Shown here: positions 1 through 7,609 of the stretch, one piece after another
Layout: each line of letters begins with the position of its first letter
How positions within the stretch are numbered: the stretch's first letter is position 1
DNA from: Jimgerdemannia flammicorona
Taxonomy: Eukaryota > Mucoromycota > Endogonomycetes > Endogonales > Endogonaceae
Length of the DNA: 15,892 nt
NCBI GenBank assembly: GCA_003990745.1
Contig: RBNI01003423.1
Span: 1-15,892 of the forward strand
Reading direction: 5' to 3'
The notes under the pieces: generated by a model
Seen by the model: the letters and a program-made list of their open reading frames with translations, nothing else
The model's database searches: none
Told to the model about the DNA's origin: nothing
Translations under genes and position numbers: made by a program

Positions 1-9
1 TTTTAATGG

Positions 10-1174
10 ACTCATGTCCTGCGGATTTTTATTGGAAGGGAACCTAGACTATATAGGCCAAAACCCTCCCCCACCACCCACCAAGCACTGCCCTCCCATT
101 AACCTAGGCTAGCTATTGTCCAGCAGCTCGACCATGCTAGGCGCAGCAGGACCTATGTTGGCCTGCACCTCATTCTGCGCACCATGCTCTCCCTACTACC
201 AGGGGAACCCAACCATATGCCAATAATCGAAAGCGCATGCCTGAGAACCCAACATATATACAAGGCCATGCCCGAGCTGAATAGAATAGCCCCTGCCACC
301 CCAAAGAGAATGACAGGCAAAGAAAAAACTCTCATCAAAGCACAACACAGTGGGTAGGGCCTGGTTCTCCCAGATGAGGTGAGTAAAGGACTTACACGTG
401 AGGTGGGAGGAAACCCCCAATATCCCACTACTCAAGCCTGTGGGCCTCGATCACATTGCCATATCAGCTCCCGGTTCTAGTTGTGTGCAGCCAAGATGCC
501 TGAAATGGATAGCCTCAGGCCCCCTGACCCCCCCAACGACTGGGGCCTCACCCCGCTATCCGCCAAAAGAAGCCGAGAGTGTCACCTACCACCTAACCAT
601 GCCACACCAATCAAAAGGCCCCACCGAAGCAGCACCTGCCCCAGCCCCGATGACTGCCCCCAGCCTGGCACCCTACTGGTCCACCGTTATCGCCCTTCCT
701 CCTATCTGTGACAGCCATCTCCCCTCCCATCCCGACTCCACCTGAAAAGCAGTCACCTATGCCAGCGCCACACTCGCCGGGAAGCTTGCCAAAGCTCAGA
801 GGGCCCCACCACAGGCACCAAATAATCTGCAGGTAACCTACACTGGCACTTGACACCCAAGGTTGGCCGACACCCTATGTAGCCCGTGACACACCAGAGA
901 CGACACCTTGTTGACAACAGTAAAAGGAAGAAAGTGCCGCACCAAAACGGATACATCCCAGATATAGCCAGAGGAACCAGAAACTGCGACAAAGTGGAGA
1001 AGACACCAATCTGAGACCGATAAAGGGGCAACTCATCACCATTGCCCTCCTCTCACCATGCCCATGCAGGCACAGCAAACCAACCCGAGGTAGAGGGGGT
1101 AATAATAGGGGAAAGGGGACTTGGAAGGTTACCTACCAAACCTTGTGACCGATAAGGTAGCAGAGAAAGGAGCG
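10..1174 (-). repeat. F-left: terminal inverted copy of an unidentified ~1.16 kb unit
   Basis: The reverse complement of this stretch aligns nearly end to end with 14728-15892, with almost equal length (1165 versus 1165 bases). The outer ~240 bases show roughly 20-25 differences by eye, mostly transitions. On the minus strand its 5' edge abuts the truncated LINE A at about 1174-1179, and its far end carries an AATAAA at 33-28 followed by an A-rich end at 4-1. I recognise no gene, LTR, tRNA or known domain. Frames that stay open in both copies differ mostly at amino-acid-changing sites, which argues against coding. It may be the 3' region of a LINE subfamily, a non-autonomous element carried by the LINE machinery, or an independent repeat. 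Nothing else is visible in this gene-free stretch. Confidence 0.85.
28..33 (-). terminator. Candidate polyadenylation signal at the outer end of F-left
   Basis: AATAAA on the minus strand lies about 18-20 bases before the point where homology to F-right ends in this window. The position is shared with F-right. It fits F being read outward from the LINE copies and ending in a polyadenylated transcript 3' end. Plant poly(A) signals are loose, so the hexamer alone is weak evidence. Confidence 0.4.
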
Positions 1175-1178
1175 TCCA

Positions 1179-2718
1179 CAAGTTCCTCAAGTACTGCCTG
1201 ATACCAATCATCCGCTATCATCACCATGGGCCCAGGGGTGGCTGGCCTTGGGGTCCTACTCAGCTCCTGCAGCATCTCTCTATCTGCCGACATGTCGGAA
1301 GCCACATCCACCAGGTCGTCCTCCTCAGTGCCTTTTTCCAGCCGAACTACTTCACCTGCCTCTGGACATTCCCAGTGAACATTTGCTGCTCCCGCCATAT
1401 GAACATCCTCCAACTGGGTCTCCAGTACCACCTCAATGACCTCCTCAAAGCCCCCAGCATTTGCCTCCTCCTTGTCAGCCCACTTCCCCTTTACTGGCAC
1501 ATAAGTGGAGTTCTCCACACCCCCTAGTTGTGAAAAGGACACCTCAGCTATCTCCACCTCTTCCATCTGACTTTTGGCTGTCTCTGCTCTCTCCTCTTCC
1601 TCCCTTTTCGAGCCCTGAAGAATACTCTGCAGGCGCTCCCAGTTTGCCCTTCACCACCTCTTCCTCCTCCCATCCGTTGGAGTCCAGATTCAGTCCTTGG
1701 CAAACTTCTCCCATTTCCTCTTCTGTAGTTCCTTTGCAGCCTCTCTCTCCTCCAGAGTGATTAACAATTCCTCCTCCTCCTGTTCAGAACCCTTCCTTCT
1801 CCACACTTTGCACTCCTGCCCTCCAATATGAACTACTTCTGGCCAGTCCCTCCCTTGCCCCGTGGCCTCCTTGCCTTCCAGCCTCACTATCACCTCGCAG
1901 TTGCCATTCCTCAGCTTGGTCCCCTCCCAGAACATAAACCCAAAGTCAACCATCTCACCAAAAGCCCCCAGTGCCTCTGCCACCATTCCTTTGGTCTCCT
2001 GTCTCTCCAATGTTGGCAGCCCTTCAATCACCAGTCTCACTGCCTGTGGGTCCCACCTCAGGCACCTCGCCATGCCAACCTTGATGCTCTTGATGACTAG
2101 CCCTTTCTCCAAGACCTTCACCATCTCTTCCTCCTCGACAAATCCTATCTCAACTGCCTCAGCTGATGGGATGAACTTCAGTGACTCTGCCCCTGCAATC
2201 TCCTTTCCCACTAGCTGCAAGACCTCTCTAGCAGATATCCCCAACCCCAAAAAATTCGCTGATATGGCCCCTGTCGAAACCGACTTGTGGAAGAAGGAAC
2301 ACACCACCAGTTCACCAGAGCCAGCTGCCATTGTCACCTTCTTCTTGTTTTCCGAAACTCCAGCAGTCACCCCAGCCACTGGCCCAGCCCCAGGAATACC
2401 AGTCCCAGCCACACCACTTCCAGACCCCTGGCCCTCAGCAGGCACCTGACCAGTCACCTGACCCATCACCTGGCCAGTCACCTGACTCCTACCCCTGTCA
2501 ACACTACATCCCCCTTGCCCTACCCCCATGGGCCTCATAGCAGCCCTCCTGCCCCCCATCACTGTGTGCCAACTCTCAATGCCAGCCTGCCTCCCCTGAC
2601 CACCTACTCCTCATGCCCCTACACCAGCTCCAACAGTTGCCGCAAAACTCTTGGGGAGACCCAGACTAGGCCTCCTTCTCTCCAAATGCTCAGAGCTTGA
2701 TAAACTCTGGGTTGCCAT
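1179..2718 (-). pseudogene. LINE A ORF1 (RNA-binding gag-like protein), decayed and truncated
   Basis: Start chosen at the ATG at 2718-2716, which matches the ATG of D ORF1 in sequence context (MATQS...). One reading frame runs through the whole fragment with two in-frame stops. TGA at 2613-2611 replaces the CGA found in D. TGA at 1692-1690 replaces the TGG of the D motif FAKDW. Order: a low-complexity Gly/Gln/Val region with four 12-base repeats; a region beginning near VVCSFFHKS; an RRM-like stretch including RCLRWDP, VIEGLPTL and GFMFWEGT; then an acidic, Lys/Glu-rich, coiled-coil-like tail. The frame crosses into F-left and ends at a TAA at 1131-1129, giving a chimeric tail that is probably accidental. 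In this group ORF1 proteins bind the element RNA in cis. This copy cannot make a full protein. Confidence 0.8.
2437..2484 (-). repeat. Four 12-bp tandem repeats in LINE A ORF1
   Basis: On the minus strand there are four consecutive 12-base units starting CAGGTG. They encode the tetrapeptides QVTG, QVMG, QVTG and QVPA. The same array sits in copy D at 12554-12601; copy B has a shorter, eroded version. It is a short in-frame minisatellite in the low-complexity N-terminal part of ORF1. Confidence 0.85.
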
Positions 2719-2888
2719 TTGACAAAACTCCACTGAAACAGATGAGATTTGTTGTAAACTGTAGCTAGACTCCTGCCGCACCTAGTACACCAGAATAGAT
2801 GACCGGAAAACTTGAAAACATGTTGCTTGTCACGAAAAGATGTCCGTGTGGCTTAGCTTGCTCTGAATGGTTTGAGCAAAAGGAGTCC
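2719..2888 (-). promoter_or_regulatory. 5' UTR and presumed internal promoter of LINE A
   Basis: The stretch between the 5' terminus (GACTCCTTTTGCTC on the minus strand) and the ORF1 ATG is closely similar to the same stretch in D (12150-12319). It also matches B (5592-5434) over most of its length, including the shared block AGCAAGCTAAGCCACACA. Conservation across three copies marks it as the genuine 5' end. Full-length LINEs carry an internal promoter here; no defined promoter element could be identified. Confidence 0.6.
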
Positions 2889-3552
2889 TCACAGTGTCCA
2901 GTACATTGCCCCAGCACTCTGCCACCAGTACCCAATCTATCCATGTCCTAACCAACATCATTCCAACTGAATGCCACCAAGTGAAAGGTCCCAACTTATC
3001 CCCCTGTCATTGTCACATACCATCCACCAGCCCCATGTCATACTCCACCTGAAGCCATTGAGAAAGTCCAGAGGATACCACAACTCCTGCTCCACCATCA
3101 GACCTATCTAGCATATGATCACGCACCATATTGAAGTCCCCCCCCAGAATGTCTAAAGTAACTACCTCCCAACCCTCCCATGCCTGCCATCTCTCAACCC
3201 ATTGCTTTCGCTCTCTGCCAACTACAGGGAGGTAAACTGAGCCGACTGTCAACTCATTACCTGCTCCACCCTTTAGTCTTCTCCTGATCAATCTGTCACC
3301 ATAGATCTCTACCTCCATCAGCTCCCCTTTGCCTATACCAACTAAGATGCCCACTTGCTTATTCCAACCTGCTCCACCATACCATTCTTTACTCCACATC
3401 TCATAGTCTGACTCGTCATAAGCCCAAACATCCTGAAGAAATACCACATCATACCTCCTGACTTTAAGCCATCTGAAAAGCCACCATCTTTTAACACCAT
3501 CCCGCAGTCTATTGACATTGATCAACAGTATATGCATGTTGTTCATCATCAT
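2889..3552 (-). pseudogene. LINE B ORF2, N-terminal APE-type endonuclease fragment
   Basis: The ATG at 3552-3550 is the first of three ATG codons in a row, as in copy D. Visible endonuclease motifs are LINVN near residue 10 (motif with the conserved Asn), FLQDV near residue 38 (usual LQE with Glu replaced by Asp), and GGDFNMV near residue 140. After GLVDGM the frame meets TGA codons, then continues with recognisable WIDWVLVAECWG until the break at about 2889. The Ser-Asp-His motif and the reverse transcriptase are missing. In intact LINEs this domain nicks target DNA to start target-primed reverse transcription. The frame is the same as ORF1, 12 bases downstream. Confidence 0.82.
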
Positions 3553-3564
3553 TAAAGAAATTGT

Positions 3565-5433
3565 TTAAAGCTCATCTGGAACTGCTACCACCTTCTCAGC
3601 CCTTCCTCTAATGATTTCTCGCTGGTTCTCACTAATTGCCCTCCAGATTCGATCACCATTCGCACTGCCACAGAATAGGTTCACTCTCTCTGTTGCCACC
3701 CTCCTGATGTCGGCCATCCTGCTTTCATCAACATCATATCTCTCATCATCCAGAAGGGCAGCCACCATTGCCATCACCAGCTTAGGCCCCTGCATCGTTA
3801 TATTGAGGAATCTCTCCCAAGCCTCCTGAGATCCCTGAAACACATCCACTTCCTTAATGTCTTCCTCTGCCAGCTCCTCAAGTACTGCCTGATACCAGCT
3901 CTCTGCCATCATCACCAGGGGCCCAGGAGTTGATGGCCTGGGGGTCCTGCTCAGCTCTTGCATTTGCTTCCTATCTGTGGACACATCAGAAGCCACATCA
4001 ACCAGCTCATCCTCCTTCGCAACTTTCTCCAAGTGAATAACCTTGCCAGCTTCAGGGCACTCCCAATGGACATTTGCCACCCCAGCCATATGGGTATCCT
4101 CCACCTGAGTCTCCAGCACCACTTCAACATCTACCCCAAAGCCTCCTCCACCCACCTCCTCCTTATCTGCCCATTTTCCACTCACTGGCGCATGTGCCGA
4201 GTCCTCTACACCACCCAGCTAGGAAAAAGACACCTTCACTGCCTCCACTCCTTCCATCTGACTCTTGGCCACTTCCACTCTTGCCTCCTCTTCCACTGCA
4301 GCTCCGTGAATGGCCACCTGCAGACACTCCCAGTTTCCCTTCCACCACCTCTTCCACTTGCCATCAGCCTCAATCCAGACCCAATTCTTGGCATACTCCT
4401 CTCACTTCCTCTTTCACAGCTCCTTGGCAGCCTCTCTCTCCTCCAGAGCAATCGCCAACTCTTTCTCCTCCAGTTCTGCTCCCTTCCTCCTCCACACCTT
4501 GCACTCTTGCCCCCCAATTCGGATCCCCTCAGGCCAGTCGTGGCCCAGCCCAGTAGCCTCCTTGCCCTCCAGTCACAGCATCACCTCACAGTTGCCATTC
4601 CTCAATTTGGTGCCCTCCCAAAACATAAACCCGAAGTCCACCATCTCGCCATATCTACTCAGTACCTCCACCACCATCTCCTTGGTCTCCTGTCTGCCCA
4701 ATGTTGGCAATCCTTCCACCATCAGCCAAACAGCATGCGGATCCCACCTCAGACACCTCGCCATTCCAATCTGGACACCCTTGATCACCATCTCTTTCTC
4801 CAGTGCCTTCACCATCGCATCCTCCTCCACAAATCCAATCTCCACAGTCTCTGCCAAAGGGATAAACTTCAGGGATTCTGCCCCAGCCACTTCCTCCCCC
4901 ACCAGTCTCAGCACCTCCTTTGCTGACATCGCCAATCCCAGAAAATTTGCCAAAACTGCCTACATCGACACTAATTTGTGGAAGAAAGGCCTCACCACCA
5001 ACTCGCCTGTTTCTGCTGCCAGAGTTACCTTTCCCTTGGTCTCTGAAACCCCTGTAGTTGTCCCTCCAGGCACTGCTATACCACCAGCAGTCCTCTCCCC
5101 AGCCACCTGCCCAGCCACAGAAGAACTAGTCCCCAGCGTCATACCACCAGACCCCTGTCCCCTGCCAGCCACCTGACCCATCACCTGACTCGTCACCTGA
5201 CCCCTCCCCCTGTCAATACTACCCCCCCCCTGTCCAACCCCCATGGGCCTAGCTGCAGTCCTCCTATTCCCAACCACTGTATGCCAGGCCTCAAGCCCAC
5301 CAGTCCTCCCCTGTCCACCAGCCCTTCCAGCAGCCACACTAGCCCCTGCAGCAGCTGCAAAGCTCTTGGGAAGGCCCAGACCAGGCCTCCTCCTCTCCAG
5401 ATGCTTAGAGCTAGAAGATTCTTAACTAGCCAT
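3565..5433 (-). pseudogene. LINE B ORF1, full length but with six in-frame stops
   Basis: Homology to D ORF1 runs in a single frame from ATG 5433-5431 to the natural TAA at 3567-3565 (623 codons including the stop), with no frameshift. In-frame stops lie at 5424-5422 (TAA, codon 4), 4962-4960 (TAG), 4575-4573 (TGA), 4416-4414 (TGA), 4404-4402 (TGA) and 4221-4219 (TAG). Where another copy keeps a sense codon it is CAG, TGG or an Arg codon. Regions seen: Gly/Arg-rich N terminus; RRM-like part with RCLRWDP, MVEGLPTLG and GFMFWEGT; a Trp-rich patch near WIEADGKWKRWWKGNW; an acidic tail with DLVDVASD-like and WYQAVLEELAEED motifs shared with A and D. A single Cys is left in GQECKVWRRKG; I see no CCHC knuckle. 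Confidence 0.85.
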
Positions 5434-5592
5434 GTTGCCAAAACTTGACGGTTTTCTCCGAAACTTATTGTGCCTTATAGGTAGACTCCTGCCACATGAT
5501 GTATACCAGTATGTTCGAAATAAAAACTTGAAAACATGTTGTCTTTCGCCAAAAGATACCTGTGTGGCTTAGCTTGCTCCAAGTGGTTTGAG
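5434..5592 (-). promoter_or_regulatory. 5' UTR of LINE B, 5' edge clipped
   Basis: Homologous to the 5' UTRs of A and D over the block GCAAGCTAAGCCACACA and onward to the ATG, with scattered substitutions. The terminal GACTCCTTTT of A and D is absent; the copy begins at GCTCAAACC next to a run of C/G shared with copy C1. It was presumably the internal promoter region of the element. Confidence 0.55.
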
Positions 5593-5814
5593 CCCCCCCC
5601 ACTTATCAGGAGGGGTCCAGTTGGAATGAGAGGGACAATAGAGGATACATAGATGCAGGGGGCCCAGCAGGTGCACTTTGGGGTCCCTGATGTGATGCAA
5701 GGGGGTCAGGTGGTGACGGTTTGCAAGGATGAGCTACTGGATGTCTCTGAGGAGGAGTGGGATGAGGCTGCCAGTGTTGGAGCTGATACCACAATGCTGG
5801 ATATAGGGTGGCCA

Positions 5815-5829
5815 GAGACTCCAGAAGGG
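5815..5829 (+). repeat. Target-site duplication, left copy
   Basis: The 15 bases GAGACTCCAGAAGGG recur exactly at 5935-5949 on the other side of the U6-related insert. The flanking bases differ at both ends, so the repeat is exactly 15 bp. The uninterrupted paralogue C2 has one near-identical copy (GAGACCCCAGGAGGG, starting at about 9098), which confirms this is a duplication of target sequence. Confidence 0.93.
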
Positions 5830-5934
5830 GTCAAGTTCTTCGGGACCTCTGACATCTGAAAAAATTGTAACGATATAGAGAAGATTAGCATGGCCCCTGC
5901 ACAAGGATGACACTATCTTCCTAAGATAGATTAT
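5830..5934 (+). ncRNA. U6: U6 snRNA-derived retrocopy (likely U6 pseudogene)
   Basis: The core at about 5861-5912 reads as U6 snRNA: AAAATTGTAACGATATAGAG, then AAGATTAGCATGGCCCCTGC, then ACAAGGATGACAC. It includes the AGC triad (5887-5889), and the ACAGAGA box appears as ATAGAGA (5875-5881). At 5835-5846 there is a small hairpin GTTC-TTCG-GGAC like the U6 5' stem-loop, followed by GACATCTGA, close to plant GACATCCGA. The last ~21 bases do not match the U6 3' end I know and form a 7-bp hairpin. The 15-bp target-site duplication and insertion into LINE coding sequence, with no pol III upstream elements in view, point to a retrotransposed copy, not a functional snRNA gene. U6 acts in the spliceosome catalytic core. 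Confidence 0.9.
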
Positions 5935-5949
5935 GAGACTCCAGAAGGG
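5935..5949 (+). repeat. Target-site duplication, right copy
   Basis: Exact repeat of 5815-5829, directly following the U6-related insert. Sequence homologous to C2 resumes immediately after it (GKEVGNLLWM-like reading), so the insertion lost no target bases. Confidence 0.93.
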
Positions 5950-6418
5950 AAAGAGGTGGGGAACTTATTGTGGATGCACAAGGTGATGGATAATCTCATA
6001 GCAGAGGCATTGGGGGAAGTGGACCTGTGGGTGATGCCTGAGGAGTATTGGACATAGATTCTGTATGGTGATGGAATGGTGGAGGTACTGAAGGTGGAGA
6101 TTCTGGAAATTTTCCTGGAGGAGGAGGGATATGAGGTTGACGAGGTGAGGAAGGCAGAGCTGGGGGTAGTCGCTGGTGAGCAGGCAGTCTACTGTTGGGC
6201 AGAGTATCATGGTCTGCAGATCAGGTAGAAGGTCTGTCTGGAGTATCGCAATGACTTTGAGGAGCATGAAGATGGGGCAATGGTAGAACTTCTGGGAGAG
6301 TTGGAGGCCCAGGAAGCTGGGGAGAGGGAACTAGCTGCTGAATGTGACTTAGACTTGGTACAGGAGGAGCAGAATGTGGACTTGTAGAGGATGGGATCAT
6401 GATATATCATTATTCTTT

Positions 6419-7429
6419 ATGAACAGTACAACCAACATTTTCTCCTTGAATGTGAATGAGTTAAGGGGCTCTGGGCGGCATAAGAATATTTTTACTTGGC
6501 TCAAGGGATTGGAGGCTGATCTCTTTTTACTACAGGATATTTGGTGTGAGGATGAGGACGATCGGGTAGAGTAGACTAGGGAATGGGGTGGGGCTACTGC
6601 TTGGTTTGGAAAGGTAGTGATTCTGGTGAGGAAGGGCAGAGGAGACTTGGAGGGAATCAGGAGCTGGGGCGATTGCTTGGTCTGGGGAGATTGGTATCAG
6701 CCAGGGTGGGAATCAGTGAAGGTGAGCTCTTGCTACTGCCCTGCAGCTAGGGGTGAGAGGACTGCATAGATTAGGGGGCTGCTGGAGGAGGGTATTCTCT
6801 TGGAGGAAGAGGTCGATATGCTCAGTGGGGACTTTAATATGGTATGGGATCAGCATCTGGACAGAACTGATGGAGGGAGGAGTGCTGGGGGTAGAAGTGG
6901 AGGTCTGGATGCATGGGAGGAGGTGGAGACATTGAGCTCCCTGGGGGATATGGGGAGAACAAGGTGGGTTGATGCCAGGGTCTACACACATTGGGTGAAT
7001 GGCTTGGGCACAAGGATTGACTGGATTCTGATGGCAGAGTGCTGGGGTGCAGATGTTTGGAAGGCATTAGAAGTGGAGTGGTGCTCATGGTCTGATCACT
7101 GGGAACTGTTAGGGTAGGAGCAGTTTGGGGGGAGTGGAGATGGACCCGGACATTGGCATCTTAACTCCTCCCTGCTGGCTGAGAAGGGGTTGTGGGAATT
7201 ATGGGTGGAGGACATTCAGGCAAATGTTTTTATCTGGAGGTGTGAGAGTTTGCCTGTGGCTGTCTGCTGGATGAGATTGAAAGAGGCTGCAAGGGTTTAT
7301 TAGGGAGGGGCTGGTAGAGAGGCTGGGAGGTAGAGGAGGAGGTGCATGAGGTGTGCTTCCAGCAGGCTGAGGAGATGGCAGATTTGCTCACTATTGTTGG
7401 GGTGGAGGATTGGAGGATAGAGAGGGCAA
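6419..7429 (+). pseudogene. LINE C1 ORF2, endonuclease part, decayed
   Basis: The ATG at 6419-6421 matches the C2 ORF2 start (MNSTTNIFSLNVN). APE-type endonuclease motifs: FSLNVN near residue 8, LFLLQDI near residue 37 (Asp where Glu is usual), SGDFNMV near residue 137, RIDWILMAECWG near residue 199 and WSDHW near residue 222. Downstream there is a conserved LNSSLLAEKGLWELW segment, as in other Tx1-like elements. In-frame stops: TAG at 6572-6574 (C2 has TGG), TAG at 6767-6769 (also present in C2), TAG at 7115-7117 (C2 has CAG), TAG at 7301-7303, and TAG at 7331-7333 (C2 has CAG). A small indel shifts frame at about 7375-7385. The reverse transcriptase is missing because the copy stops at 7429. 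Confidence 0.85.
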
Positions 7430-7609
7430 GGCAGCATCTTTCTCCACTACAATTCACATTACACACACTTTAACATCACACTTTCAAGTCATTTATTGGA
7501 GAAAAATACTAAGAAGATATCAAGCATCAAGTAAGCTGAGGTATGTACCAGGTCGGGTGGACCTGGGGCTTTCGACTGGCAGCATGTTGGGAGGGGACAT
7601 GGGCTGGGG
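7430..7609 (+). promoter_or_regulatory. 5' UTR and presumed internal promoter of LINE C2
   Basis: About 180 bases between the C1/C2 junction and the first clear ORF1 ATG. It is richer in A and T than the coding parts and not alignable with the 5' UTR of A, B and D, apart from a pyrimidine-rich first dozen bases (CATCTTTCTCC compared with ACTCCTTTTGCTC). The ORF1 frame is already open from 7535, so the true start may lie upstream if its ATG has mutated. Confidence 0.45.

Larger units (their letters stand above)
1179..2888 (-). mobile_element. LINE copy A (A/D subfamily), 3'-truncated inside ORF1 and fused to F-left
   Basis: Minus-strand LINE fragment with a 5' UTR (2888-2719) and the first ~513 codons of ORF1. 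It matches copy D from its 5' terminus (D at 12150) onward. Sequence homologous to D and B stops at about 1179, within the ORF1 codons reading Glu-Glu-Leu, and F-left begins at about 1174. The rest of ORF1 and all of ORF2 are absent. Upstream, copy B in the same orientation ends exactly where A's 5' terminus starts (2888/2889). Confidence 0.85.
2889..5592 (-). mobile_element. LINE copy B (A/B/D subfamily), 3'-truncated inside the endonuclease
   Basis: Minus-strand LINE with a near-complete 5' UTR, a full-length ORF1 in one frame and the first part of ORF2. It diverges from A and D more than they do from each other. ORF2 homology runs through Trp-Ile-Asp-Trp-Val-Leu to about 2889 and stops before the Ser-Asp-His motif of the endonuclease. 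The next base begins the 5' terminus of copy A. Its own 5' end lacks the ACTCCTTTT seen in A and D and meets copy C1 head to head in a C run at 5592/5593. Confidence 0.85.
5593..6387 (+). pseudogene. LINE C1 ORF1, 3' third, interrupted by U6
   Basis: Frame aligned to C2 ORF1 from its PPLLIRRG-like segment to the natural stop TAG at 6385-6387, the position at which C2 has TAG at 9548-9550. Recognisable segments are GAQQV, FGVPDV, EEEWDEAASVGAD, KVMDNL, FLEEEGYEVDEVR and EHEDGAMVELLG, all shared with C2. Stops: TAG at 5650-5652, TGA at 5857-5859 (inside the U6 insert), TAG at 6055-6057 and TAG at 6226-6228. The insert plus one copy of the target-site duplication is 120 bases, so the reading frame after it is kept. 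This segment is the acidic C-terminal part of ORF1; its role is unknown. Confidence 0.82.
5593..7429 (+). mobile_element. LINE copy C1 (C subfamily), truncated at both ends, with a U6 insertion
   Basis: Plus-strand fragment homologous to copy C2 from about 8873 (ORF1) to about 10608 (ORF2, between endonuclease and reverse transcriptase). It starts within a C run next to the head of copy B and ends at 7429, where the 5' end of C2 begins. It holds the last third of ORF1 and the endonuclease part of ORF2, and is interrupted by a 105-bp U6-related insertion that C2 lacks. Confidence 0.87.

Noticed and set aside
10..1174. F units as LTRs of an LTR retrotransposon
   Set aside because: They are inverted, not direct; no TG...CA ends, primer-binding site, polypurine tract, protease, RNase H or integrase was seen.
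1179..1184. LINE-to-F joins as spliced LINE RNA
   Set aside because: The LINE breaks in A and D are not followed by GT in the homologous uninterrupted copies, so no donor site is supported.
1862..2449. Open frame of 195 codons, plus strand
   Set aside because: Antisense to LINE A ORF1, with a matching shadow opposite D ORF1 (12498-13175). It gives low-complexity Ser/Pro/Thr protein only.
3958..4926. Open frame of 322 codons on the plus strand, rich in Leu, His, Ser and Pro
   Set aside because: It is the antisense shadow of LINE B ORF1. Similar antisense frames appear opposite A, C1, C2 and D ORF1 because the sense strand is rich in G and A. No domain is recognisable.
5593..7429. B/C1 inversion as simple twin priming of one LINE RNA
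   Set aside because: B and C1 belong to different subfamilies with different ORF1 proteins, so one RNA cannot have given both sides.
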